Virus record (IMG/VR): IMGVR_UViG_3300042485_000716 | Location: 1 to 20,592 of that record | Source: a virus | DNA: 20,592 nucleotides | Reading direction: 5' to 3' (one strand) | Shown: piece by piece, positions 13,713 through 20,512 of the stretch | How the letters are laid out: each line of letters opens with the position of its first letter | Position numbering within the stretch: the first letter of the stretch is position 1 | The notes under the pieces: generated by a model | The model's input: the letters and a program-made list of their open reading frames with translations, nothing else | What the model was told of the DNA's origin: nothing | Databases searched by the model: none | Position numbers and translations under genes: made by a program

Positions 13713-14149
13713 GATATTTCTGTCCTGCCATTGCCTAAATCACGTCGATTACTACGTTTTTCGGGATCAGCTTGGTCCTGTTCGTATGTTTCGGTAACTA
13801 CGTTACGACATACTGTTTTAAACCAGTTATCCACAATGTCTTGATCTGTTTTACCTTGATAGCCCGCACGAACTAATTTAGCAACAAATATGTCATTCCA
13901 ATCAAGTTCAAACGCACCCTGCCCTGGATCCGTTTCATCTACTTCCATATTAATGATTTCTACCCAAGGCTCACCTTTTGCAGTAGCTTCTTCTTTAGCC
14001 GATGTTACTTTAACTTTGGCTTTGGCTTTTTCCGCTTTGGCTTCTGCACGTTTAGCCTTAGCTTCTTGTGCGGCCAATGCCTTAGCTTCGGCTTCTGCCG
14101 CTAATTCTGCTTTGTTTAATCCCAACGATGTTTTAATTTTCTTCCACAT
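13709..14149 (-). CDS. Conserved phage protein with Ala/Lys-rich coiled coil, 146 aa
   Basis: ATG 14149 follows the queE stop by one base; a run of G just upstream can serve as ribosome binding site. The longer open frame (from 14185) would overlap queE. The N-terminal 60 residues are Ala/Lys/Glu-rich, with repeated AEAKA-type units, and should form a long helix or coiled coil. The C-terminal domain (about 60-146) is compact, with EPWVEIINMEVDE, PGQGAFELDWND, AGYQGKTDQDIVDNWF and a polar tail RRDLGNGRTE. I recall this domain as a frequent uncharacterised protein of marine T4-like phages. No enzymatic motif is seen. Confidence 0.82.
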   Translation of the reverse strand: MWKKIKTSLGLNKAELAAEAEAKALAAQEAKAKRAEAKAEKAKAKVKVTSAKEEATAKGEPWVEIINMEVDETDPGQGAFELDWNDIFVAKLVRAGYQGKTDQDIVDNWFKTVCRNVVTETYEQDQADPEKRSNRRDLGNGRTEIS

Positions 14150-14150
14150 A

Positions 14151-15020
14151 TTATTTCCCCCAACTGTTACCCCAAAGATCAACATGCAATCTTGGGCTGT
14201 AATAATAACCTCTAAGCATTGCTTCGTCTGCTACGTTAAATTTGTTGCCGTTGTAAACACTAACAACACCACCAACAGGCATAATATAAACTACACCTGT
14301 AAAGCCTGCAGCTCTATACGCTTGTACTGCGCGATCTACTTCATCAAAGTCACTGGGTTTTTCTACTACAAACTTAAGATACACAGTACCAAACTCTTGA
14401 TAGCTAACTACAATATCTGGTTTAATAGCATCTTCCCAACGCTCGCCACTGGCACTTAGTTTAGCACTGACACTAAATGTAACTTCGCGATAACCTAGAC
14501 TGTCCTTACCAAACTGCCATACATCTAATACATGACCAAAATCCTCACTTAATTCTTGAGTACCGTTTGTTTCAAATGTAATATTCTTTAGGTCTTGCAT
14601 ACGTTCATGTTTGAACAGTTCACCATAACTACGTTGCCATCCTAACAATGGCTCACCGCCTGTAATAACCAAATGCACATCGTTGCCATTGGCCTGTTGC
14701 CACTTATTGTTAGGAGTTAGTGCTAGCATACGCTCAACTACCTCACTAGTATCTAATGTAGGACTAAGATGTTTGAACTTAGGATGCCAACTAGCATAGC
14801 TATCGCAACCAGTGTTGACTAGCGGAAGTTCTTCGTAGGTTTTATATAATTGTACAGTTTTAGCAACTTCATCTGCTTCTGCACTAGCAGTTCCTCTAGG
14901 CATACCAAAACCACTACAGGTGAAGTTACAGCCAAATGTACGTAAGAAAACTGAAGGAACTCCTACGAAGCGTCCTTCACCTTGCGCACTATAAAATATC
15001 TCACTAACTTTTAGTTTCAT
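14151..15020 (-). CDS. queE: 7-carboxy-7-deazaguanine synthase-like radical SAM enzyme QueE
   Basis: 289 aa. SAQGEG (11-16), the FLRTFGCNFTC segment (25-35) and TGGEP (120-124) are the expected QueE elements, with FETNG (148-152) further on. QueE converts 6-carboxy-tetrahydropterin, the QueD product, into 7-carboxy-7-deazaguanine. The cluster motif is not the usual CxxxCxxC: C31 and C35 are present but position 38 is Phe (CNFTCSGFGMP). The third ligand is probably C72 (NTGCDSYASW) after an insertion of about 35 residues. It lies 6 nt after the phosphoribosyltransferase gene in the folE-led unit. Phage QueE proteins usually serve DNA modification or interference with host functions; which applies here is not known. 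Confidence 0.9.
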   Translation of the reverse strand: MKLKVSEIFYSAQGEGRFVGVPSVFLRTFGCNFTCSGFGMPRGTASAEADEVAKTVQLYKTYEELPLVNTGCDSYASWHPKFKHLSPTLDTSEVVERMLALTPNNKWQQANGNDVHLVITGGEPLLGWQRSYGELFKHERMQDLKNITFETNGTQELSEDFGHVLDVWQFGKDSLGYREVTFSVSAKLSASGERWEDAIKPDIVVSYQEFGTVYLKFVVEKPSDFDEVDRAVQAYRAAGFTGVVYIMPVGGVVSVYNGNKFNVADEAMLRGYYYSPRLHVDLWGNSWGK

Positions 15021-15026
15021 AATAAC

Positions 15027-15512
15027 CTATCTTTCCCATGGGTAAACGATCCATACATCTTTTTCTGCTTTGTTAATTTCTTTAGCTGAGTAGTCTACTT
15101 TACGACTAAAGCTACTGCTTAAATTATCAATTAATACAGCTATTTTAACATTATTTCCCCAAACATGCAACCAGTGTGCGTCAGATGGATGGCAACTACT
15201 TTGCCAATCATTGATAATCCAATCTAATGTAGCACCAGTATCATTAATGTCATCTAAAATAAGAATGTTTTTGCCATTATATGCATCTTCGGCCATCCAG
15301 CAATTACTTTCAGTATCTGCATTATCACGCAAACTTACTTTTAACGTTTCCATTGGAACATTAAGATAATGACTTAGATACACTGCTGGAATTAATCCGC
15401 CACGTGTTAATCCAACAATATAATCAGGCTTCCAATTCTCGCGGTGCATTTGCATAGTAATATCACTGATCATTTCTTTAATGTGTAGTTCATCGTAATA
15501 TATTTTTTCCAT
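15027..15512 (-). CDS. Purine phosphoribosyltransferase-like protein
   Basis: 161 aa with the type I PRTase features: GLTRGGLIPAVYLSH (34-48) and the PRPP loop ILILDDINDTGAT (83-95). The C-terminal VYPWE resembles xanthine/hypoxanthine-guanine enzymes. The expected reaction is transfer of ribose-5-phosphate from PRPP to a purine base. In this operon, between folE and queE, a deazapurine or guanine substrate is conceivable but unproven. AAGGA lies 7 nt before the ATG. There is a 15-bp gap to the radical SAM gene upstream and 6 bp to queE. Confidence 0.88.
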   Translation of the reverse strand: MEKIYYDELHIKEMISDITMQMHRENWKPDYIVGLTRGGLIPAVYLSHYLNVPMETLKVSLRDNADTESNCWMAEDAYNGKNILILDDINDTGATLDWIINDWQSSCHPSDAHWLHVWGNNVKIAVLIDNLSSSFSRKVDYSAKEINKAEKDVWIVYPWER

Positions 15513-15527
15513 CTTTAATCCTTTATT

Positions 15528-16769
15528 TTATTGTATCCACGGAAATAATTCTTTCCAATTAGTATTGCGTCGACGATCTATTTCATTAAGAAATAGTTTA
15601 AGATTTTCTATTTCTTGCGTATCAGCAGAACTAGCTAATACATGAGTTTGTATACCTTTCATGTATTTTTTTGCTTCTTGCTCGCGATGGGTAGTATCAT
15701 TCATCAATGATAATATAATTTCAAAATCTTCCTTAAATATTTCATTACCAAAGATAGTTGGTTTTAAGTAAAGAGGACCTGGTGCAACTTCACTAAAATA
15801 ATGTCCAACAGCACGTGTTTCCTTCCATTCTTTTAATTTAAGCAATAATTTTGGCATAGTCTTTATAGTTAATGAACTAATAGTTTGATTAATATTTAAA
15901 ACTATCCAAGATTGAGATAATAGATAATTAAAATTAGTTTCCCATTTAACTAAATCTATTCCATAACGAACGAATTCTTGTTCTTTGCCCCAACAATCAA
16001 TACTACATGTAATATCTAATCTACGAATTTTTTTAGTTGCAACTAAGTTCTTTATTCGATTAACGTATGCTGTTAATTTAGGTAACGATATCATTAGATT
16101 GGTTACTATGTTAAATTCTAACTGTGGGTGCGCATTATTTTCAAAATAAGTTAAGAGATCATCAAATTCCTTTTGATAAAATGGTTCTCCTCCCATTACG
16201 TGTATACGAGATAACGAAGCTGAATTTTTATTCATCCATTGCCAAAATGCTGTAACATATTTAGACTGTTGGTCACCTGATATGATATTAAATGTAGGAA
16301 AATTACTAATATTAATATTATCGGTAGACTCATTGAATTTAATATTTTCAAAATTTAATTTTGAACTGTATAATCCACTGCAATACACACAACTTAAATT
16401 ACATGTATTATTTAAATATATCTCAAGAAGTTTAGGAGTAACGCGAGTTGCAGTTAGGTCTGTTTCTAATTCGGTTGGAACTAAATTAGGAATAGCCATG
16501 TGCATCATGCGATCACTTGAACCACCTGCATCTTCAATTTGTTTACAGTATTCGCAACCTCCACCGGGCCATTCTCCGTCTAACATTTTATTTCGATCAG
16601 AAATCTTTAAAGGAGTATTGTGGAAATCATCAAAGTCTTCTAAATTTAATTTAGAATGACCTGCTCTGTGACACGAACTAGTTTCACCACTGTATAAAAA
16701 TATAGTAGACCAAGTCCATTTTAGCTGGCACGAAGTTGCTGTTTTTATCGGAAAATACTTATTACTCAT
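15528..16769 (-). CDS. Radical SAM protein with N-terminal SPASM/twitch-like cysteines, 413 aa
   Basis: The radical SAM motif is C123, C127 and C130 (CNLSCVYC), followed by MGGEPF (192-197) and ITCSIDCWG (about 250-260). Ahead of the core are four cysteines in a SPASM/twitch-like layout: C14, C33 (SSCHR), C72 and C75 (GGGCEYCKQ), probably holding a second Fe-S cluster. The layout matches the plus-strand radical SAM protein at 2193-3167 and suggests a related, diverged family acting on peptides or other bulky substrates. The gene is AT-rich compared with folE and queE in the same unit. It has no clear Shine-Dalgarno and its ATG directly follows the stop of a duplicated gene tail (16770-16838), so translation may be coupled to that tail. 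Confidence 0.88.
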   Translation of the reverse strand: MSNKYFPIKTATSCQLKWTWSTIFLYSGETSSCHRAGHSKLNLEDFDDFHNTPLKISDRNKMLDGEWPGGGCEYCKQIEDAGGSSDRMMHMAIPNLVPTELETDLTATRVTPKLLEIYLNNTCNLSCVYCSGLYSSKLNFENIKFNESTDNINISNFPTFNIISGDQQSKYVTAFWQWMNKNSASLSRIHVMGGEPFYQKEFDDLLTYFENNAHPQLEFNIVTNLMISLPKLTAYVNRIKNLVATKKIRRLDITCSIDCWGKEQEFVRYGIDLVKWETNFNYLLSQSWIVLNINQTISSLTIKTMPKLLLKLKEWKETRAVGHYFSEVAPGPLYLKPTIFGNEIFKEDFEIILSLMNDTTHREQEAKKYMKGIQTHVLASSADTQEIENLKLFLNEIDRRRNTNWKELFPWIQ

Positions 16770-16841
16770 TTACCGCAGGTATTCCATAGTAACAATCTTA
16801 CCCAATGGTTTGGTTAGATCTGCGTTATTGTTAATAAGCAT
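16770..16841 (-). repeat. Detached duplicate of a gene 3' end (copy of 17133-17201)
   Basis: In one frame, 16838-16770 encodes 22 residues plus stop that align without gaps to the last 22 residues of the 112-aa protein at 17133-17471. There are 13 identities, including NAD and KIVTMEY, and both end in R-stop. At DNA level the block ATTGTTACTATGGA is identical. The frame is closed upstream by TGA, so the domain that should precede this tail is missing. An ATG at 16841 preceded by AAGGAA could open a 23-aa mini-frame. It could be a recombination scar, a gene remnant, or a retained coupling element for the radical SAM gene. Confidence 0.8.
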
Positions 16842-17133
16842 AACTTTTTTGTTCCTTCATATTATGTGAAACTACATACTTACTAAATTTCATAAGAAAT
16901 ATCAGTGCAATATCTGCATCTTCGCCTAAAAATCTTATAAGATACTGACCCGAATCATTTTGCATTCTGTGGCTAGCCCGCCCACCGCCATATGCTACGA
17001 TTGGTATAGATACTTCTTGACCACGCATATTATACCACGAGTCTTTGTTGACTCGCCCGCCAACTTCAAAATACCATTGTATTATTTCTTCAGTGATGTT
17101 TGATGCAACAATGGTAATTTCGGGTTTGCTCAT
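16831..17133 (-). CDS. Conserved small phage protein, 100 aa
   Basis: A soluble protein with IVASNITEEIIQWYFEVGG (8-26), a Trp/Arg-rich middle (DSWYNMRGQEV, YGGGRASHRM) and a C-terminal helix LGEDADIALIFLMKF (69-83) ending near VVSHNM. It reads like small uncharacterised proteins of marine T4-like phages and I cannot assign a function. It starts in a TAATG junction with the 112-aa gene. Its stop lies inside the duplicated tail region, which is in a different frame; six A at 16845-16850 (minus strand) precede the stop. Confidence 0.82.
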   Translation of the reverse strand: MSKPEITIVASNITEEIIQWYFEVGGRVNKDSWYNMRGQEVSIPIVAYGGGRASHRMQNDSGQYLIRFLGEDADIALIFLMKFSKYVVSHNMKEQKSYAY

Positions 17134-17471
17134 TAGCGCATATACTCCATAGTAACAATTTTACTTAAACTTTCTGCCATATCTGCGTTCTCGTCAATGA
17201 CATAACGTCTAATGCTTTCGTTATCTTTCTTGTCATCGTAGCGTGATGTTTCTACAATCTTACCACCATTAGCACCGTAGATTTTAAATGTAATAACACT
17301 GTCATCATCATAGTTATGATCTACTCTACGTGTACCATTACTTATAGGCCCTCCTTTACCAAGGCGCCCTCGAGCTCGTTTAGGCTCATCCCAACCATCG
17401 ACACATATAAGCTCATCACGCTCACGAGCACGATTATAACAACGTTGTATAAAACTATCTAACCATTTCAT
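17133..17471 (-). CDS. Conserved small phage protein, 112 aa
   Basis: ATG 17471 is chosen because AAGGA lies 8-9 nt upstream; the open frame extends to 17516 but that would overlap the preceding gene by 62 bp rather than 17. The protein has WLDSFIQRCYNRARERDE (3-20), a basic Gly-rich loop (PKRARGRLGKGG), VITFKIYGANGGKIVE (59-74) and a C-terminal tail SKIVTMEYMR. The YGANGGKIVE/tail pattern resembles uncharacterised cyanophage proteins I recall. The basic middle may bind nucleic acid. Its last 22 codons recur downstream at 16770-16838. Confidence 0.8.
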   Translation of the reverse strand: MKWLDSFIQRCYNRARERDELICVDGWDEPKRARGRLGKGGPISNGTRRVDHNYDDDSVITFKIYGANGGKIVETSRYDDKKDNESIRRYVIDENADMAESLSKIVTMEYMR

Positions 17472-17928
17472 TGGAAATTCCTTTATACTCATTATATTTT
17501 GCTTCGTTGTACGCATATATTTCTGCTAACAATCCTTTGAGGATGGCAGACTTGTGCCATTCTCTATCGCGTTTATCATAGGTATCCTTGTACTTTTTGT
17601 ACACCGGATCACTCAGCGACGCATATTTCTTATTTTGAAGTTGCTGATATAACTCAACAATCACACTATCTTCATAATCTAAAATTTCTTTTGGCGCACG
17701 TAACTCAGCTAACCTAGATTTTCTTCTAAGTTTTTCTTCGTATTTTTTGTTTAATTCATCACGAGTCAATTGGGGAGGTTCTGCATGATCACCCATAAAG
17801 ATTTTATACGCTTCGTCTAATATAACATCACCTCGTTCAGACAACTCGTCGTAGAGTGCTTCATTTTCTTCATATAGTTTATAGTCAACGCTGTTAGGGC
17901 CAACCCCTAAATGTGTCAATGGTCTCAT
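17455..17928 (-). CDS. Hypothetical charged helical protein, 157 aa
   Basis: No domain is recognised. The sequence is rich in Lys, Glu, Tyr and Asp and likely helical throughout, with probable coiled coil around 53-80 (TRDELNKKYEEKLRRKSRLA) and 110-130. No signal or membrane segment is seen. The ATG overlaps the folE stop as ATGA, with CAGGAG about 11 nt upstream, so it is translationally coupled to folE. Confidence 0.82.
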   Translation of the reverse strand: MRPLTHLGVGPNSVDYKLYEENEALYDELSERGDVILDEAYKIFMGDHAEPPQLTRDELNKKYEEKLRRKSRLAELRAPKEILDYEDSVIVELYQQLQNKKYASLSDPVYKKYKDTYDKRDREWHKSAILKGLLAEIYAYNEAKYNEYKGISNEMVR

Positions 17929-18620
17929 CGTGGCGCAAACTCCTGTTGTAGTTTAATGTTATCAAAGAACTCTTTCTTAGTATCCGGGTCATTTTTAAAT
18001 GCACCTTCTAAGACTGTAGTTTGAGTCAATGAACTATGTGCCATGATACCACGATTCTCACAGCAACCGTGCGTGGCCTGTATATAAACAGCAACATCTT
18101 TACTACCAGTTGCTTTCATAATTTCTCTAGTGATGTCATTGCACAGTTCTTCTTGTAAGGTACCACGTGTAGCACACCATTGCGCAATACGTGTATACTT
18201 ACTTAGACCAATTAGTTTCTGTGCAGCAATAATACCAATATAAGCTACACCTTTAACTGGCTGATGGTGATGACTACACATACTGCGTAGTTCACTACGT
18301 ACCACTAACATACCTTCATAGCGATCTGTGCTGTCATTAGGAAAAGCAGTAGCATCTGGTGCTGGATCATAACGACCTGCCATAATCTCATGATAGTACA
18401 TCTTAGCAAGTCTGCGTGCTGTACCATGGCTATTAGGATCGTTTTCGCGATCAATCAGCAATGTATCTAGCACTGCTTCAAATGCTTCAGTTGCTTCGTC
18501 GATTAACAGTTCTTTGTTTTCTTCTGTGATGTATTCTGAGATGTTATCGCCTGCCCAGAATCTTTTGTTGTTGCTTTTTAGATTGTTGCGAATATGTTCG
18601 CTTACTTTGTATTTTGACAT
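17925..18620 (-). CDS. folE: GTP cyclohydrolase I
   Basis: 231 aa, full length. Zinc ligands are C115 and H118 (SMCSHHHQPV) and C186 (THGCCENRG). FolE turns GTP into 7,8-dihydroneopterin triphosphate, the first step of folate and of 7-deazaguanine synthesis; with queD and queE in the same window the second route is favoured. ATG 18620 has GGAG at the right distance; the longer frame from 18653 uses TTG and reaches into the promoter leader. It leads an eight-gene unit down to 13709, containing the phosphoribosyltransferase and queE, and overlaps the next gene by 4 bp. Confidence 0.94.
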   Translation of the reverse strand: MSKYKVSEHIRNNLKSNNKRFWAGDNISEYITEENKELLIDEATEAFEAVLDTLLIDRENDPNSHGTARRLAKMYYHEIMAGRYDPAPDATAFPNDSTDRYEGMLVVRSELRSMCSHHHQPVKGVAYIGIIAAQKLIGLSKYTRIAQWCATRGTLQEELCNDITREIMKATGSKDVAVYIQATHGCCENRGIMAHSSLTQTTVLEGAFKNDPDTKKEFFDNIKLQQEFAPR

Positions 18621-18664
18621 AAAGTCTCCGATGTTAAGCCAGTGGATTGGCAATTGATAAGTTA

Positions 18665-18693
18665 GTATAACATGATTATTTAGGCTGTGTCAA
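18665..18693 (-). promoter_or_regulatory. Sigma-70-type promoter for the folE unit
   Basis: Minus-strand TTGACA (18693-18688) with TTATAC at 17 bases (18670-18665), or TATACT at 18 bases, preceded by TG. The -10 is weaker than in the other seven promoters. The TGA stop of the upstream radical SAM gene (18692-18690) lies inside the -35 hexamer. The leader is about 38 nt. Confidence 0.8.
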
Positions 18694-20498
18694 ACATATT
18701 TAAATATATTTTTTAGCCCGCCACGTCTTCTTGCATAAAAGAAATCAAAATGTTTATTCATTTTGTTTTTTGTTTCAATTGAATATTTGGTATTGGTTCT
18801 AGTCCAATCGGTGAGATTCAACGGAACTTCGATAATAATTGGCATCACCGCAGTATGATCGTATACAAAATGTTGTTGTAACGGATTAATGACATCAAGC
18901 TCGTCACTAAACTTACTAAAACATTCGGCACCTAATTTCATAACTAGTTCTTTATTATCATACATAAGTTTAGCACTTTTGGACACTAAGCCATGTCCGT
19001 GCGCCTTGCTAGTATCAGTTATAACTGACATATCAAATACACCTGTAGTTAGGTATATTGTCAGCAGTTGTTTATATTCTTTATAGTGTTGCCCAATTAC
19101 ATCATCTTGCTTAATTATAGTAACTAATGTATCGTAGAATTGTCTATAGGAAATATCCAGCACATTTCTACAGAATTTAGCATATAATTGCGTATAACCT
19201 GCAATATGAAAATTAATTATGATCCAAGAGTACATATATGCTTCGATGATATCATCAGTAGTCATAGTACTAGTTTGATTAATTAATAAAATATCTTCTT
19301 TAATATCTTGATAGTCGTCCGGGTTGCTAAAGCTCAAATAGTCGTAGGCTACTACAGTTTTAATTTTATATTGCATTCTACTTTCGAACGTAGCAAGTGC
19401 AGAATTTTCTAACAATTGGCAAAAGTAAATATCGATAGCATCGTGCTGACCCATTTCTAATATCTTACACATACCATCACGCCAAGTTTCTAATGTTTCT
19501 TCAGGTAAGCCTAAAATCGCTTCGGTATAAGTACCAATTTGATATTTTTGCCCTAGCTCTAACATTTTACTAATGTCGTTGACGTCCATGTTTTTACGTT
19601 CAATGATTTCTAAAGTTTTGTCATTCATGCTTTGTACAGATACAGTGATGCCTCTGTGCAAGTGTCCAAGTTCTCTAGCAATTTCAAATATAACTTCAGT
19701 TGAGTTTTTAGCATATTGTAGATTTACACTTTCTACCATACCTATATCGGCACAACGTTTAATCATACGTGCTATTTCTAAATCACGTTCTTTAAACATA
19801 CCAAAGTTAGCATCAGCACAGAAAATAAATGCTACTGGGTTAGCCGCTGCCCAATCTAATTCAAATTGAACGTGTTCTAAGCTAAAGCGTTTGACTTTAC
19901 TATAGGTAGTGCCGCCCCAATCACAGAACGTGCAAGCATAAGGACAACCACGATTAGTTTCTAATACCATGCTCCAAATTGCATCGGGGTTATTTTTAAT
20001 AATAGTATCAAACACACCCGTAGTATATGGACTAGGTATATCTAAATCTTGTAGTCTACTCTTTAAAAACAATTCCGGAACAGGTTTGTTGTCCTTAATA
20101 GCTTTGAGTAATTTTAAGAATGATTCTTCGCCCTCAGCCAGTACTACACTATCAACATAGTCTAGTTTGGTCATCGAAGTGCTAGCTTGCGGCCCACCAA
20201 TGACAATAACACAATCAGGCCAACGCTGCTTAATCTCTTTTGCTAGAATCATGCAGTATTTTTGATTCCATACGTATATACTGAATCCACAAATACTAGG
20301 ATTATCCAATGAATCGAGTAATTCTTTGGGGTCTTGACGTTTGAAGATTAAGTCTTTGAGAGTAAAATTTTCATTGACCCAATCAAACTGTTGAGCGTAA
20401 CTCCAGATGCAACCTACTGAATAAGGTAACCAGTAATTAGTTTCGTCTCGAACATCCACAGCAAATTGCGGTTGGAATAGATATACATTATGTCGCAT
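18690..20498 (-). CDS. B12-binding-type radical SAM protein, 602 aa
   Basis: The N-terminal 150 residues look like a cobalamin-binding Rossmann domain: LFQPQF (7-12), ICGFSIYVWN (69-78), VIVIGGPQAS (97-106) and VVLAEGEESF (118-127). The radical SAM core has C185, C189 and C192 (GCPYACTFCDWGG), CADANFG and VSVQSMND. A C-terminal region of about 200 residues has no motif I recognise. This is the architecture of class B radical SAM methyltransferases and relatives, which methylate or rearrange unactivated carbons. The substrate is unknown. ATG 20498 is preceded at 6 nt by AATAAATA and no Shine-Dalgarno; an in-frame TTG lies two codons upstream. The stop codon is part of the folE -35 box. Confidence 0.9.
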   Translation of the reverse strand: MRHNVYLFQPQFAVDVRDETNYWLPYSVGCIWSYAQQFDWVNENFTLKDLIFKRQDPKELLDSLDNPSICGFSIYVWNQKYCMILAKEIKQRWPDCVIVIGGPQASTSMTKLDYVDSVVLAEGEESFLKLLKAIKDNKPVPELFLKSRLQDLDIPSPYTTGVFDTIIKNNPDAIWSMVLETNRGCPYACTFCDWGGTTYSKVKRFSLEHVQFELDWAAANPVAFIFCADANFGMFKERDLEIARMIKRCADIGMVESVNLQYAKNSTEVIFEIARELGHLHRGITVSVQSMNDKTLEIIERKNMDVNDISKMLELGQKYQIGTYTEAILGLPEETLETWRDGMCKILEMGQHDAIDIYFCQLLENSALATFESRMQYKIKTVVAYDYLSFSNPDDYQDIKEDILLINQTSTMTTDDIIEAYMYSWIIINFHIAGYTQLYAKFCRNVLDISYRQFYDTLVTIIKQDDVIGQHYKEYKQLLTIYLTTGVFDMSVITDTSKAHGHGLVSKSAKLMYDNKELVMKLGAECFSKFSDELDVINPLQQHFVYDHTAVMPIIIEVPLNLTDWTRTNTKYSIETKNKMNKHFDFFYARRRGGLKNIFKYV

Positions 20499-20504
20499 AA
20501 GCAA

Positions 20505-20512
20505 TATTTATT
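20505..20512 (-). promoter_or_regulatory. T4-late-type promoter box AATAAATA
   Basis: AATAAATA on the minus strand fits the NATAAATA late consensus. It ends 6 nt before ATG 20498, so initiation at the usual distance would start the message at the start codon. It also contains the TAA stop of the upstream gene. A chance AT-rich match is possible. Confidence 0.5.

Noticed and set aside
16842-16852. Programmed frameshift at the A6 run joining the 100-aa protein to the duplicate tail
   Set aside because: Joining the frames needs a +1 shift, while A AAA AAG-type slippery sites favour -1; no stimulatory stem-loop was seen. Kept only as one possible explanation of the duplicate tail.
18621-18653. 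N-terminal extension of FolE to a TTG at 18653
   Set aside because: The TTG has no ribosome binding site and lies close to the predicted transcription start; GGAG precedes ATG 18620.
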